Assembly: GCF_003751605.1 (NCBI RefSeq)
Contig: NZ_RJVJ01000001.1
Coordinates: 2,418,001-2,482,000, forward strand
Direction of reading: 5' to 3'
DNA: 64,000 bases
Source of the DNA: Kitasatospora cineracea
Lineage (GTDB): Bacteria; Actinomycetota; Actinomycetes; Streptomycetales; Streptomycetaceae
In this document: piece by piece, positions 23,038 through 31,944 of the stretch
How the letters are laid out: every line of letters starts with the position of its first letter
How positions within the stretch are numbered: position 1 is the stretch's first letter
Position numbers and translations under genes: made by a program
The notes under the pieces: model-generated
The model's database searches: none
What the model was told of the DNA's origin: nothing
What the model saw: only the letters and a program-made list of their open reading frames with translations

Positions 23038-23952
23038 ATGCCCGCCCAGACCCGGCAGTGGCGGCCCGGCTACCCCCTCGACCTCGGCCGCACCCTCTTC
23101 CCGCTCCAGCGCGGCAGCGGCGACCCGGCCTTCCGCCGCACCCCCGACGGCGCGCTCTGGCGCACCTCCCGCACCCCGGACGGCCCCGGCACCCTGCGCA
23201 TCCTCCAGCGCACCGGCGAGATCGACGCCACCGGCTGGGGGCCCGGCGGCGGCTGGCTGCTCGAACGGCTCCCCGCCCTGCTCGGCGCCGAGGACGACCC
23301 GGCCGGGCTCGCGCTCCCGCCCGGACCGCTGCGCGAGGCCCAACGCTCTTGCCCCGGGCTCCGGTTGACCCGCACCGGCCTGGTGATGGAGTCCCTCGTC
23401 CCGGCGATCCTGGAGCAGAAGGTCACCACCATGGAGGCCTACCGCGCCTGGCGCACCCTGCTGCACGACCACGGCACCCCGGCCCCCGGCCCCGCCGCCG
23501 ACCTCGGCATGCGGACCGCCCCCTCGGCCCGCGACTGGACCCTCGTCCCCAGCTGGGCCTGGCACCGGGCCGGCGTCGACCCCAAGCGCTCCGCGACCGT
23601 GCTGCGCGCCGTCCGTCTCGCCGCCCGTCTCGAACAGGCCGCGGCGATGCCCCCCGCGGACGCCTTCGCCCGCCTCACCGCCGTCCCCGGCGTCGGCCCG
23701 TGGACCGCCGCCGAGACCCTGCAGCGCAGCAACGGCGACGCCGACGCGGTCTCCGTCGGCGACTTCCACCTCCCCAACACCGTCGGCTGGGCCCTGGCCG
23801 GCCGCCCCCGCAGCGACGACGCCCAGATGCTCGCCCTCCTGGAGCCCTACCGCCCGCACCGCCACCGCCTCTGCCGCCTCCTCCCCCTCACCGGAGCCCG
23901 CCCCCCGAAGTACGGCCCCCGCCTGGCCCCCAACGACCACCGCGGACGGTAG
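23038..23952 (+). CDS. AlkA-like DNA-3-methyladenine glycosylase
   Basis: A 304-residue helix-hairpin-helix DNA glycosylase that removes alkylated bases. The HhH motif is LTAVPGVGPWTAAETLQRSN, followed by the catalytic aspartate region DADAVSVGDFHLPN and the C-terminal YRPHRHRLCRLL. VPAILEQKVTTMEAYRAW is the conserved helix found in AlkA/HhH-GPD relatives. The start is ATG 23038 with CGAGGA 8 nt upstream; an apparent longer frame from 22660 covers the divergent TIGR03089 gene and is not coding. It stands alone and ends at a bidirectional terminator. Confidence 0.9.
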   Translation: MPAQTRQWRPGYPLDLGRTLFPLQRGSGDPAFRRTPDGALWRTSRTPDGPGTLRILQRTGEIDATGWGPGGGWLLERLPALLGAEDDPAGLALPPGPLREAQRSCPGLRLTRTGLVMESLVPAILEQKVTTMEAYRAWRTLLHDHGTPAPGPAADLGMRTAPSARDWTLVPSWAWHRAGVDPKRSATVLRAVRLAARLEQAAAMPPADAFARLTAVPGVGPWTAAETLQRSNGDADAVSVGDFHLPNTVGWALAGRPRSDDAQMLALLEPYRPHRHRLCRLLPLTGARPPKYGPRLAPNDHRGR

Positions 23953-23992
23953 TGATCGGGGGCCCGGGGAACGGCGGGCCGGGGCGGCTGCC

Positions 23993-24052
23993 GGTCGGAG
24001 CCCGTCGAAAGGGCTGTGCCGCCGAGGGCCTTTCGCCGGCAGCGCTCCGACC
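23993..24052. terminator. Nested bidirectional terminator between alkA-like and cofE genes
   Basis: Outer arms GGTCGGAGC (23993-24001) and GCTCCGACC (24044-24052) enclose an inner stem CGAAAGG (24006-24012) with CCTTTCG (24029-24035). It occupies the gap between two convergent stop codons and abuts the cofE stop. Confidence 0.65.
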
Positions 24053-25357
24053 TCACCGCACCGTCAAGAACGCCTCCGCGGACCGCTCCTGACGCCCCCG
24101 CGGCTCCTCCGCCGCCCGCCCCACCGCGACCGCCCCCATCGGGTCCCACCCCGCCGGAAGCCCGAGCACCTCCCGGACGGTGTCGCGGCAGAACATCGTC
24201 GACGACACCCACGCCGAGCCGTAGCCCTCGCCGGCCAGGGTGACCAGCAGGTTCTGCACGGCGGCCCCGACCGCCACCACGAACATCTCCCGCTCGGCCG
24301 CGGCCCGCCGCCCGTCGGGGTAGTCGTGGGAGCCGTCCATCACCAGGCACGGGACGACCAAGTACGGCGCGCCGCGCAGCACTTCGCCGCGGGTGGTGCG
24401 CCGGGCGATCCGCTCCTCGGTCCAGCCGTCGAGCTCCCGCAGGTCCCGCTGCCAGGCGCCGAGCATGGCGTCCAGCAGCGCGGTGCGGGCCTGCGCGGTC
24501 TCCAGCAGGACGAACCGCCAGGGCGTGGTGTGGTGCGGGGCGGGCGCGGTGACCGCGGCGGCCACGGCCCGCCGCACCGCGCCGCCGTCGACCGGCTCGT
24601 CGGTGAAGGCGCGCACCGTGCGCCGCAGGGTGACCGCCTCGCGGACGGCCTCCGAGGTGCCGAGGCGGAACATGTCCTGCCCGGCGGAGCGGACGAGCCG
24701 GCGCGCGCCCTCCCCGTCCTCCTCGGTGACCAGTCCGGCCAGGCCGCGGACGACCGCCACCGGGGTGCCGGTGGCCTTGCCCTTGACCAGGTCGGCGGCG
24801 GCGGCGAGTTCGTCGGCGGTGGCGGTGACGGTGAGCCGCAGCTCGTTGCCGTGGCTGTCGACCCGGCCGCGGTGGTCCTCCAGCACGGGCAGCCCGGCGG
24901 CGCCGATGGCGACGTCGGTGAGCCCGCTGCGCCAGGGCCGGCCGAAGGTGTCGGTGATCAGCACGGCCAGCCGCCGCCCGGTCAACTCCTGGAGCCGGGA
25001 GCGCAGTTGCCGGGCCGAGGCGTCGGGGTCGACCGGCAGCAGCAGGATCGTCCCGGGCGGGGTGTTGGAGGCGTCGACGCCAGCCGCGGCCATCACCAGG
25101 CCGTTGCGGTTCTCGACGATCCGGGACCGGCCGCGGCGGGCCACCACCCGGACGGTCTCGGCGTCGATCGCGGCCTCCCGGTCGTCGGCGCGCACCAGCC
25201 GCCCCTCGGCCTTGGAGACCACCTTGGAGGTGACCACCACGACGTCGCCGTCCGCGAAGTCGCCCGCCTTGGCGATCAGTTCGGCGAGGTCGTCGCCGGC
25301 CGCGACCTCCGGCAGCCCGCGCACCGGCAGGACGTGCAGCCCCGGGCTCCCGCTCAC
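24053..25357 (-). CDS. cofE: Coenzyme F420:L-glutamate ligase CofE with nitroreductase-like domain (FbiB)
   Basis: 434 residues. The first ~245 are CofE, adding gamma-linked glutamates to F420-0 ([68 protein letters not shown]). The remainder is an FMN-binding nitroreductase-like domain ([42 protein letters not shown]), the arrangement of actinobacterial FbiB, whose second domain acts in reduction of dehydro-F420. GTG 25357 overlaps the cofD stop (GTGA), indicating translational coupling. Confidence 0.95.
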   Translation of the reverse strand: MSGSPGLHVLPVRGLPEVAAGDDLAELIAKAGDFADGDVVVVTSKVVSKAEGRLVRADDREAAIDAETVRVVARRGRSRIVENRNGLVMAAAGVDASNTPPGTILLLPVDPDASARQLRSRLQELTGRRLAVLITDTFGRPWRSGLTDVAIGAAGLPVLEDHRGRVDSHGNELRLTVTATADELAAAADLVKGKATGTPVAVVRGLAGLVTEEDGEGARRLVRSAGQDMFRLGTSEAVREAVTLRRTVRAFTDEPVDGGAVRRAVAAAVTAPAPHHTTPWRFVLLETAQARTALLDAMLGAWQRDLRELDGWTEERIARRTTRGEVLRGAPYLVVPCLVMDGSHDYPDGRRAAAEREMFVVAVGAAVQNLLVTLAGEGYGSAWVSSTMFCRDTVREVLGLPAGWDPMGAVAVGRAAEEPRGRQERSAEAFLTVR

Positions 25358-26325
25358 GCGGCGACCTCCGCGGCCAGCGCCAGCGCGGCGCGCGCCATCT
25401 CGGCGGTGGCCTCGACGGAGCTCATCAGCAGCGGGACGGCCCGGCAGGCGATCCCGGCGGTGGCCACCTCGTCGACCGCGGCGGCGTCGGCGGTGTCCAC
25501 CAGCCAGCCGTCCAGCAGCCCGCCGTCGCGGCGCGCGCCGTAGTGCCGGGCGACGGCCGCCGCGGTGGTCTCCACGCCGACGGCGGCCAGCACCTTGTCG
25601 GCCATGCCGCGCACGGGGGCGCCGCCGACGATGGGGGAGAGGCCGACCACCGGGGCGCTCGCGGCGGCGACCGCCTCCCGGATGCCGGGCACGGCCAGGA
25701 TGGTGCCGATCGAGACCACCGGGTTGGACGGCGGCAGCAGGACCAGGTCGGCCTCGGCGATCGCCTCCAGCACGCCGGGCGCGGGCTTCGCGTCCTCGGC
25801 GCCGACCGCGACGATCGCCTCGGCCTCGACGGCGGCGTGCAGCCGCACCCAGTACTCCTGGAAGTGCACCACCCGCGGCCCGTCCGCGTCGGTGATCCGG
25901 ACGTGGGTCTCGACCCGGTCGTCGCTCATCGGCAGCAGCCGCACGCCGGGCTGCCAGCGGTCGCACAGCGCCTCGGTGACGGCGGACAGCGGGTACCCGG
26001 CGGCGAGCATCTGGGTGCGGACGATGTGGGTGGCGAAGTCCCGGTCGCCGAGCCCGAACCACTCGGGCCCGACGCCGTAGGCCTTCAGCTCCTCCTTGAT
26101 CGACCAGGTCTCGTCGGCGCGGCCCCAGCCCTGCTCCTCGTGGATGCCGCCGCCGAGGGTGTACATCACGGTGTCCAGGTCGGGACAGACCTTCAGGCCG
26201 TGGAGGTGGATGTCGTCCCCGGTGTTCCCGACCACGGTGATCCGGTCCTCGGGGGTGAGAGCCGCCCGCAGTCCGCGCAGGAACCTGGCCCCGCCGATCC
26301 CGCCCGCCAACGCAGTGATTCGCAT
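25354..26325 (-). CDS. cofD: 2-phospho-L-lactate / phosphoenolpyruvyl transferase CofD (FbiA)
   Basis: 323 residues that join the lactyl-phosphate or PEP moiety to the deazaflavin Fo during F420 synthesis. Motifs: [17 protein letters not shown] at the N-terminus (nucleotide-binding), [20 protein letters not shown], and [15 protein letters not shown] with [20 protein letters not shown] 26325 is chosen; a frame reaching 26643 crosses the cysteine dioxygenase gene. CAGGAT on the minus strand (26337-26332) lies six bases before the ATG and may be a leaderless -10 box. It is the first gene of the cofD-cofE pair. Confidence 0.95.
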   Translation of the reverse strand: MRITALAGGIGGARFLRGLRAALTPEDRITVVGNTGDDIHLHGLKVCPDLDTVMYTLGGGIHEEQGWGRADETWSIKEELKAYGVGPEWFGLGDRDFATHIVRTQMLAAGYPLSAVTEALCDRWQPGVRLLPMSDDRVETHVRITDADGPRVVHFQEYWVRLHAAVEAEAIVAVGAEDAKPAPGVLEAIAEADLVLLPPSNPVVSIGTILAVPGIREAVAAASAPVVGLSPIVGGAPVRGMADKVLAAVGVETTAAAVARHYGARRDGGLLDGWLVDTADAAAVDEVATAGIACRAVPLLMSSVEATAEMARAALALAAEVAA

Positions 26326-26345
26326 GGCTTCATCCTGCCAGCGCG

Positions 26346-26930
26346 TCAGTGCACCCGGTGACGCTCCGGGGCCGTGGCGGCGGCCGGGTACTGGTTCATC
26401 TCGACCAGGCCGGGCGTGTAGAGGTGGACGGAAACCGCGGGCTCCAGCGAGGCGTTGACCATCTCGTGCAGGTATCCCGGGGAGAGCACCCGCAGCCCGC
26501 CGGCGGCCAGGGCGCGCGAGCCCTCGCCGCCGGCCGTCAACGAGCGCTCGGAGAGTTCGCCCCGGACGACGGTCATCACGCCGGAGGAGCGGCCGTGGTC
26601 GTGGAAGCCGCTGGACTGGCCGGGCAGCCAGCTCAGCAGCCACACCTCGTAGCCGGGGCCGGTCTCCAGCCGGGCGTACCAGCGGGTCAGCGCGTCGTAG
26701 CGGACCAGCGGCTCCCAGCGGGCCCGGTCGGCGGCGATCTCCCGGACCAGCCGGGCGTAGCCGCCGAGCGTGGTGGGGTGCGCGGGCAGGTCGGTGCGGG
26801 CCAGGTGCGGGAAGGCCAGCGGGTCGCCCGCGATGGACAGGTCGCTCAGGCCGTCGGTCCAGCGGGGCGCGGCGGGGGCGGGCAGGCGCTTGCGGTCGCG
26901 GTTGCGCTTGCGGGGGCGGGGCATTCGCAC
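26346..26930 (-). CDS. Cysteine dioxygenase type I
   Basis: A 194-residue cupin that oxidises cysteine to cysteine sulfinate with Fe(II) and O2. The metal histidines are visible in SSGFHDHGRSSGVMTVVRGE (two His near residues 109-111) and LSPGYLHEMVNAS (third His near 155). The N-terminus is rich in Arg/Lys. GTG 26930 is favoured over ATG 26924 because GAGGA of the ribosome binding site (minus strand 26942-26938) sits at a normal distance. That site is buried in a hairpin (26935-26985), and a poly-Cys leader ORF precedes it, implying control by cysteine. cofD follows 20 bp later on the same strand. Confidence 0.92.
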   Translation of the reverse strand: MRMPRPRKRNRDRKRLPAPAAPRWTDGLSDLSIAGDPLAFPHLARTDLPAHPTTLGGYARLVREIAADRARWEPLVRYDALTRWYARLETGPGYEVWLLSWLPGQSSGFHDHGRSSGVMTVVRGELSERSLTAGGEGSRALAAGGLRVLSPGYLHEMVNASLEPAVSVHLYTPGLVEMNQYPAAATAPERHRVH

Positions 26931-26934
26931 GGTG

Positions 26935-26985
26935 ACGTCCTCGGGTTCGGCTGCGGGTGTGGTTCAGCCGGGGCCGCGAGGACGT
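26935..26985 (-). promoter_or_regulatory. Hairpin sequestering the cysteine dioxygenase ribosome binding site
   Basis: Perfect 9-bp arms (26935-26943 and 26977-26985, ACGTCCTCG/CGAGGACGT) enclose a second 6-bp stem (26948-26953 with 26965-26970). On the minus strand the downstream arm contains GAGGA, the ribosome binding site for GTG 26930. The fold would block initiation unless opened. It begins 63 nt after the stop codon of the poly-Cys leader ORF. Confidence 0.65.
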
Positions 26986-27047
26986 TCAGGGGGACTGTCG
27001 CGCGGTCGGCCTCTGTTCCGGGGCGGCGCGCGGTGGGACGCGGGCGC

Positions 27048-27149
27048 CTAGATACAGCGGAGACAGCGGCGACAACACGAGGAGTTCACGGCAGCGCCGA
27101 GGAGCGCCTGGCGGCGCCGGTCGGCGGAGGTGGCCGGGAACTCTGACAT
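27048..27149 (-). CDS. Poly-cysteine leader peptide (33 residues)
   Basis: ATG 27149 to TAG 27050-27048 encodes 33 residues ending VNSSCCRRCLRCI: four Cys codons within eight positions, directly before the stop. The start codon lies seven bases after a -10 element of a promoter with a consensus -35 box, so the ORF should be translated leaderless. It lies 117 nt upstream of cysteine dioxygenase. Poly-Cys leaderless ORFs that act as cysteine-responsive attenuators are known in mycobacteria; the same logic is inferred here. The first 20 residues are not recognisably conserved to me. Confidence 0.75.
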   Translation of the reverse strand: MSEFPATSADRRRQALLGAAVNSSCCRRCLRCI

Positions 27150-27156
27150 GCGGGCA

Positions 27157-27186
27157 AGCAGACCGCAACCGACCCTCCAGTGTCAA
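27157..27186 (-). promoter_or_regulatory. Promoter of the poly-Cys leader and cysteine dioxygenase
   Basis: On the minus strand TTGACA (27186-27181, perfect -35) and TCTGCT (27162-27157) are 18 bp apart. Seven bases after the second box is ATG 27149, giving a leaderless message. Confidence 0.6.
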
Positions 27187-27443
27187 GGCGGTCTGACGGA
27201 CATTCGGGTCACATCAGCCCTGAACCACCGGATGGGGTGATAAGCGCTCATTAAGGTTTCGAAGTGAAAAACCCCGGGAAGGGACGCCCTGAGATCGCCC
27301 CGGACCGTCCCGGTCGGGAGCGGCAGTGCGGCCTGATGGCTGGTCAGGAACCAGGCGTGATGTCCGGGTTGTCCGGATATGTACACTATTCGTAGTGGCT
27401 TGGTTCCGGGGAGTGAATCCTCGGCCCAATACCAGAGCTCGGC

Positions 27444-27473
27444 TTGACTGGGCCAGAGTGACGCAACTGTAAT
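27444..27473 (+). promoter_or_regulatory. Candidate whiB promoter
   Basis: TTGACT (27444-27449) and TGTAAT (27468-27473) are separated by 18 bp, about 75 bp upstream of whiB, inside a comparatively A/T-rich stretch (27230-27480). The region from 27187 to 27443 shows no other gene; more than one whiB promoter would be expected from work in S. coelicolor. Confidence 0.5.
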
Positions 27474-27550
27474 TTCTCTCGTGTCGTTCCGCCGCACCGG
27501 CAACGGCAACACCACGGGGACGCCAAGAGGGGCAGAGGAGGCGCGCCAGT

Positions 27551-27823
27551 ATGAGCGAGCTCTTTGAGCTGTTGATCGGTGAGGGCATCGAGGAAGACGA
27601 AGAGGAACTCGGCTGGCAGGAGCGCGCGTTGTGCGCCCAGACCGACCCGGAGTCCTTCTTCCCCGAGAAGGGCGGATCCACCCGGGAGGCCAAGAAGGTC
27701 TGCCTGGCGTGCGAGGTCCGGGCCGAGTGCCTGGAGTACGCCCTCGCCAACGACGAGCGGTTCGGCATCTGGGGCGGCCTGTCCGAGCGCGAACGCCGCC
27801 GGCTCAAGAAGAGCGCGGTCTGA
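27551..27823 (+). CDS. whiB: WhiB, iron-sulfur developmental regulator
   Basis: A 90-residue Wbl protein. Four cysteines hold a [4Fe-4S] cluster: ALCAQTDPESFFPEKGG, then KVCLACEVRAECLEYAL (C-x2-C-x5-C). The GIWGG turn (FGIWGGLSERERRRLKK) and basic C-terminus complete the family pattern. The near-identity I recall to S. coelicolor WhiB, which with WhiA triggers sporulation septation, and its neighbours support the name. ATG 27551 is preceded by AGAGGAGG (27535-27542) at 8 nt. A terminator follows the gene. Confidence 0.93.
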   Translation: MSELFELLIGEGIEEDEEELGWQERALCAQTDPESFFPEKGGSTREAKKVCLACEVRAECLEYALANDERFGIWGGLSERERRRLKKSAV

Positions 27824-27851
27824 ACCCCCGTCCGCACCAGGACCAGTAGCG

Positions 27852-27876
27852 GCGCCCCATCGCACCGGTGGGGCGC
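27852..27876 (+). terminator. whiB terminator
   Basis: GCGCCCCA (27852-27859) and TGGGGCGC (27869-27876) form a perfect 8-bp stem with a 9-base loop, followed by TTTC, 28 bp after the whiB stop. Confidence 0.75.
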
Positions 27877-27898
27877 TTTCGCGTTCCCGGGCCGCCAC

Positions 27899-27951
27899 GG
27901 CCGCGGGCCGCCGCGCCGGGTCCCCCCGCGGCCGCGGGCCGCCGCGCCGGG
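27899..27951. repeat. GC-only 22-bp direct repeat
   Basis: The same 22 bases occur at 27899-27920 and 27930-27951 (period 31), entirely G and C, in the gap between whiB and the large glycosyltransferase gene. No coding or regulatory role is apparent. Confidence 0.7.
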
Positions 27952-28043
27952 GGCCGCCACGGCCGTGCCCGCGCCGCCGGACCCGCTACCCGCTGCACCG
28001 TCTTTTCACACCCGCCGGGGACGATCGCGCCACCCGGAGCCGT

Positions 28044-28049
28044 TAGTGT
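28044..28049 (+). promoter_or_regulatory. -10 box (TAGTGT) of the large glycosyltransferase gene
   Basis: TAGTGT lies 46 bp before ATG 28096, so a leader of about 40 nt is expected. An in-frame GTG at 28051 lies only one base after the box and would not be in the transcript, supporting ATG 28096. Confidence 0.4.
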
Positions 28050-28095
28050 GGTGCGTCATCTGCCGTCAAACCCGAACCGGTGGTCCGCGCACCCG

Positions 28096-31000
28096 ATGAC
28101 TGTCTACAGCCACCAGAGCGGCTTCTCCGCTGCCAGGCCGCCCGCCTACCCGCGCCACTTGGTCACCGCCGTGATCGTCTCGCACGACGGCGCCCGCTGG
28201 CTGCCGCAGGCGCTCGCCGGACTGCTCGGCCAGGACCGCCAGGTCCAGCGGATCCTCGCGGTGGACACCGGCTCCACCGACAACTCGCCCCAACTGCTCG
28301 CCGACACCCTCGGCGACTGGCTCCCCGACAGCGGCCCGCAGGTCCTCGGCCGCCGGGTCGGCTTCGGCCGCGCCGTCGGCGAGGCCGTCTTCAACAGCCC
28401 CCCGCTGCGCCCCGAGGACCTCTCCTACAGCCTCGACCCGTCCGGCTACGACCCGGTCACCGGCGGCTGGGACGACTTCGGCGACCCGCTCGGCGGCGAG
28501 GACGACTTCGGCCGCGGCGGACCGCGCGAGACCCAGCCGGTCGAATGGCTCTGGCTGCTGCACGACGACTGCGAACCGCAGACCGACGCCCTGCGCCGAC
28601 TGCTCCAGGTCGCCGACTCCACCCCGACCGCCGCCGTGGTCGGCCCCAAGCTCCGCTCCTGGTACGACCGCAGGCAGCTGCTGGAGGTCGGCGTCACCAT
28701 CGCCCGCTCCGGCCGCCGCTGGACCGGCCTCGACCGCCGCGAGCAGGACCAGGGCCAGCACGACCAGGTCCGCCCGGTGCTCGCCGTCTCCACCGCCGGC
28801 ATGCTGGTGCGCCGCGACGTGTTCGAGGAACTCGGCGGCTTCGACAAGGCGTTGCCGCTGATGCGCGACGACACCGACTTCTGCTGGCGGGTCAACGCGG
28901 CCGGCCACCGGGTCGTGGTCGCCCCCGACGCGGTGCTCCGGCACGCCGAGGCCGCCAGCCGCGAACGCCGCAGCATCGACTGCGCCCCCGCCCACCCGCA
29001 CCGGGTCGACAAGGCCGGCGCCGTCTACACCCTGCTCGCCAACTCCAAGGGCCTGCTCTTCCCGTACACCCTGCTCCGGCTGGTCATCGGCACCCTGCTC
29101 CGGGTGCTGGTCAACCTGGTCGGCAAGGACCCCCGGCAGGCCTACGACGAGATCGCCGGCCTCGGCCACGAACTGCTGCGCCTGCCCCGGCTGATGGCCG
29201 CCCGGGCCCGCCGCCGCAAGACCCGCTCGGTCGACTCGCTGGACGACCGCACGCTGTTCCCCGCCCCCGGCGCCACCGTCCGGCTGGCCGCCGAGAACGT
29301 CGTCTCCTCGCTCGGCATCGGCGGCACCGACGACACCGGCGGCCGGCACGGCTCGGTCGAGTCCGGCCCCGGCGACGATGACGCCGACGACCTGGTGGTC
29401 GAACAGTTCGCCCTGCTCAAGAAGTTGGTGCGGCGCCCGGCCCCGGTGCTGTTCGCCGGCCTGCTGCTGTTCGCGCTCGCGGCCTGCCGCAACCTGATCG
29501 GCTCCGGCTACCTCCAGGGCGGCGCCCTGCTGCCCGCCGCGGACGGCGCCGCCGGCCTGTGGGACGCGTACGCCGCGCCCTGGCACGCCGTCGGCACCGG
29601 CTCCACCGCCACCGCCCCGCCCTACCTCGCGGTGCTGGCGATCCTCTCCTGGGCGCTGTTCGACCACGCCGACCTCGCGCTCACCCTGCTCGTGGTGCTC
29701 TCCGTCCCGCTCGCCGCGGTCAGCGCCTACCTGGTCTCCCGCCCGCTGATCGCCTCCAAGGCCGTCCGCGCCTGGGCCAGCGCCACCTACGCGCTGCTGC
29801 CCGCCGCCACCGGCGCACTCGCCCAGGGCCGGATCGGCACCGCCGTGCTCGCCGTGCTGCTGCCCCCGCTGGCCCGCGCCGCCGCGATCACCGCCGGCCT
29901 CGGCATCCGCAAGGAGACCGCCGCCAAGGGCGCCCGCCCCGGCTGGCGGTCCGCCTGGATGACGGTGCTGATGCTCACCGTCTGCACCGCCTTCGTCCCG
30001 CTCACCTGGGCCATCGCCGTCCCGCTCTGCCTGGCCGCGCTGGCCCACGCGGTGCTCCGCGGCGGCGCGTTCGGCTCCGGCGTCCAGGCGGTGCGGCTGC
30101 TCGGCCTGCGCGTCCTGGTGATTCTCGGCGTGCCGGTCCTGGTGCTCGCGCCCTGGTCGCTCCAGGTGCTCTCGAACCCCTCCCGGCTGCTGCTGGAGGC
30201 CGGCGTCCCCGGCTTCAACGGCCCGGCCGCCGACCCGCTCGGCCTGGTCCTGGTCAACCCCGGCGGCGCCGGCACGCCCCCCGCCTGGCTCTCCGCCGGC
30301 GTGGTGCTGGCCGCCCTCGCCGCACTGCTGCGCGCCGACCGCCGCCGCGCCGTGCTGGCCGCCTGGGGCGCCGCCGCCGCCGGGCTGCTGTTCTCGGTCG
30401 CGGTGGCCGGCACCGCCGTCACCCCCGCCTCCGGCGGCCCCGAGACCGCCGCCTGGGCCGGCCCCGCCACCCTGCTGGCCGGCGTCGCGCTGCTGGCCGC
30501 CGCCGCGATCGGCGCCGACGGCGCCAACACCCGGGTCTCCGGCATCGCCTTCGGCTGGCGCCAGCCGGTCGCCGCGCTGGTGCTGGCCGCCGCCGTGCTC
30601 GCCCCGGTCGGCACCGCCGTCTGGTGGGCCCTCACCGGCGCCGACGGCCCGCTGCGGCGCGGCACCGACGCGCAGGTCCCGGCGTTCATCGCGGAGTCCG
30701 GCAACACCACCGACCGCTCCCGCACCCTGGTGGTCACCGGCGACGCCGACGGCGCCGCCGTCCGGTACGTGCTGGTGCGCGGGGCCGGCCTGACCACCGG
30801 CCAGGCCGAGGGCACCGTGGACGCCGCCGCCGACGGGCAGCTCTCCCCGCTCACCGCCAAGCTGCTGGCCGGCTCCGGCGGCGACCTGGCCCGCACCCTG
30901 GCCGGGTACGGCATCAGCTACGTCGAGGTGAAGGACCCGGTGATCGCCAAGGTCCGCGACGTCCTGGACACCACGCCCGGCATCGTCCGGCTCAGCCTCG

Positions 31001-31938
31001 ACAACGGCACCGGCCTGTGGCAGATCACCAGCGTCCCCGGCACCCGGGCGCAGATCACCAGCCCCGGCACCGTCCCGCTGGTCGTCCCGGCCGGCCGGCA
31101 CGACATCTGGACCACCGTCCCGGCCGGGCCGGCCGGCCGCCAGCTGCGGCTCGCCGAACAGGCCGACGGCGACTGGCAGGCCACCCTGAACGGCAAGGCC
31201 CTGACGGCCGTCACCGTCGACGGCTGGGCCCAGGGCTTCACCCTCCCCGCCGAGGGCGGCCGGCTCGACGTCACCCGCGCCGGCAGCGCCGTCCACACCG
31301 CCTGGTCCTGGGGCCGGCTCGCGCTCGGCGCGGTCGTGCTGGTCCTGGCCCTGCCCGGACGCCGCAACACCAACGACGACGACATCCCCGAGGACGTCGT
31401 CGCCGCCCAGGCACTGGCCGCCCAGGCCCAGGCCCAGGCGCCCGCCCCCGGCAGCCGCCGGGCCCGCCGGATGGCCGAACGCGGCGAGGGCGAGGACCCG
31501 CAGGCCGAACCCGGCGTCTACACCCCCGGCGTCCCCGCCCAGCAGACCGCCGAGCCCGACCCGGAGCCCTACCGGCCCGACCCCGAGCCGTTCGCCGACC
31601 CGTACCAGGCCGACCCCTACCAGGCGGACCCGTACCAGGCCGACCCGTACCAGCAGCAGGGCTACCAGTCCGACGGCTACGGCTACGACTACACCCAGCA
31701 GCAGCCGGTCGGCGCGCCCCCGCAGGGCGACGGCTACGACCCGTACGGCCAGCAGCCGGCCTACGGCTACGACACCCCGCCCGCCCAGGGCTGGACCGAC
31801 CCGTACGCCGCCGGCTACCCGCAGCAGGACGGGCAGCAGCAGACCTGGCTGCCCGAACAGCAGCAGCCCACCACCTACTACGACCCCAACGACCCCTACG
31901 GCGGCGGCCAACCGCAGCAGCCCGGGACGGGGAGCTGA
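28096..31938 (+). CDS. Large multi-domain family 2 glycosyltransferase with membrane domain
   Basis: 1280 residues. Residues ~15-340 are a GT-A catalytic domain (HLVTAVIVSHDGARWLPQAL, VDTGSTDNSPQLL, WLLHDDCEPQTDALRRL, MRDDTDFCWRVNAAGHR). From ~440 to ~860 there are about ten membrane helices; ~870-1065 is an extracellular domain; a last helix (GRLALGAVVLVLALPGRR) precedes a 190-residue cytoplasmic tail rich in Q, Y, P and D with DPYQA repeats. It overlaps in function with the DUF5719 gene six bases later, a pairing conserved in actinobacteria. It probably polymerises or transfers an envelope polysaccharide; donor unknown. ATG 28096 is used; no good ribosome binding site is visible. Confidence 0.88.
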   Translation: MTVYSHQSGFSAARPPAYPRHLVTAVIVSHDGARWLPQALAGLLGQDRQVQRILAVDTGSTDNSPQLLADTLGDWLPDSGPQVLGRRVGFGRAVGEAVFNSPPLRPEDLSYSLDPSGYDPVTGGWDDFGDPLGGEDDFGRGGPRETQPVEWLWLLHDDCEPQTDALRRLLQVADSTPTAAVVGPKLRSWYDRRQLLEVGVTIARSGRRWTGLDRREQDQGQHDQVRPVLAVSTAGMLVRRDVFEELGGFDKALPLMRDDTDFCWRVNAAGHRVVVAPDAVLRHAEAASRERRSIDCAPAHPHRVDKAGAVYTLLANSKGLLFPYTLLRLVIGTLLRVLVNLVGKDPRQAYDEIAGLGHELLRLPRLMAARARRRKTRSVDSLDDRTLFPAPGATVRLAAENVVSSLGIGGTDDTGGRHGSVESGPGDDDADDLVVEQFALLKKLVRRPAPVLFAGLLLFALAACRNLIGSGYLQGGALLPAADGAAGLWDAYAAPWHAVGTGSTATAPPYLAVLAILSWALFDHADLALTLLVVLSVPLAAVSAYLVSRPLIASKAVRAWASATYALLPAATGALAQGRIGTAVLAVLLPPLARAAAITAGLGIRKETAAKGARPGWRSAWMTVLMLTVCTAFVPLTWAIAVPLCLAALAHAVLRGGAFGSGVQAVRLLGLRVLVILGVPVLVLAPWSLQVLSNPSRLLLEAGVPGFNGPAADPLGLVLVNPGGAGTPPAWLSAGVVLAALAALLRADRRRAVLAAWGAAAAGLLFSVAVAGTAVTPASGGPETAAWAGPATLLAGVALLAAAAIGADGANTRVSGIAFGWRQPVAALVLAAAVLAPVGTAVWWALTGADGPLRRGTDAQVPAFIAESGNTTDRSRTLVVTGDADGAAVRYVLVRGAGLTTGQAEGTVDAAADGQLSPLTAKLLAGSGGDLARTLAGYGISYVEVKDPVIAKVRDVLDTTPGIVRLSLDNGTGLWQITSVPGTRAQITSPGTVPLVVPAGRHDIWTTVPAGPAGRQLRLAEQADGDWQATLNGKALTAVTVDGWAQGFTLPAEGGRLDVTRAGSAVHTAWSWGRLALGAVVLVLALPGRRNTNDDDIPEDVVAAQALAAQAQAQAPAPGSRRARRMAERGEGEDPQAEPGVYTPGVPAQQTAEPDPEPYRPDPEPFADPYQADPYQADPYQADPYQQQGYQSDGYGYDYTQQQPVGAPPQGDGYDPYGQQPAYGYDTPPAQGWTDPYAAGYPQQDGQQQTWLPEQQQPTTYYDPNDPYGGGQPQQPGTGS

Positions 31939-31944
31939 CCCGCG

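Noticed and set aside
23953..23992. Separate small gene between the alkA-like and cofE genes
   Set aside because: Only a nested terminator and GC-rich filler; no start or coding frame.
27201..27209. Shared 9-bp CATTCGGGT upstream of whiB and mtrA (57142-57150) as a common regulator site
   Set aside because: A single 9-bp match without dyad or known motif is too likely by chance in this composition.
31600..31670. DNA repeat as a mobile or regulatory element
   Set aside because: The repetition reflects the in-frame DPYQA peptide repeats of the glycosyltransferase tail.
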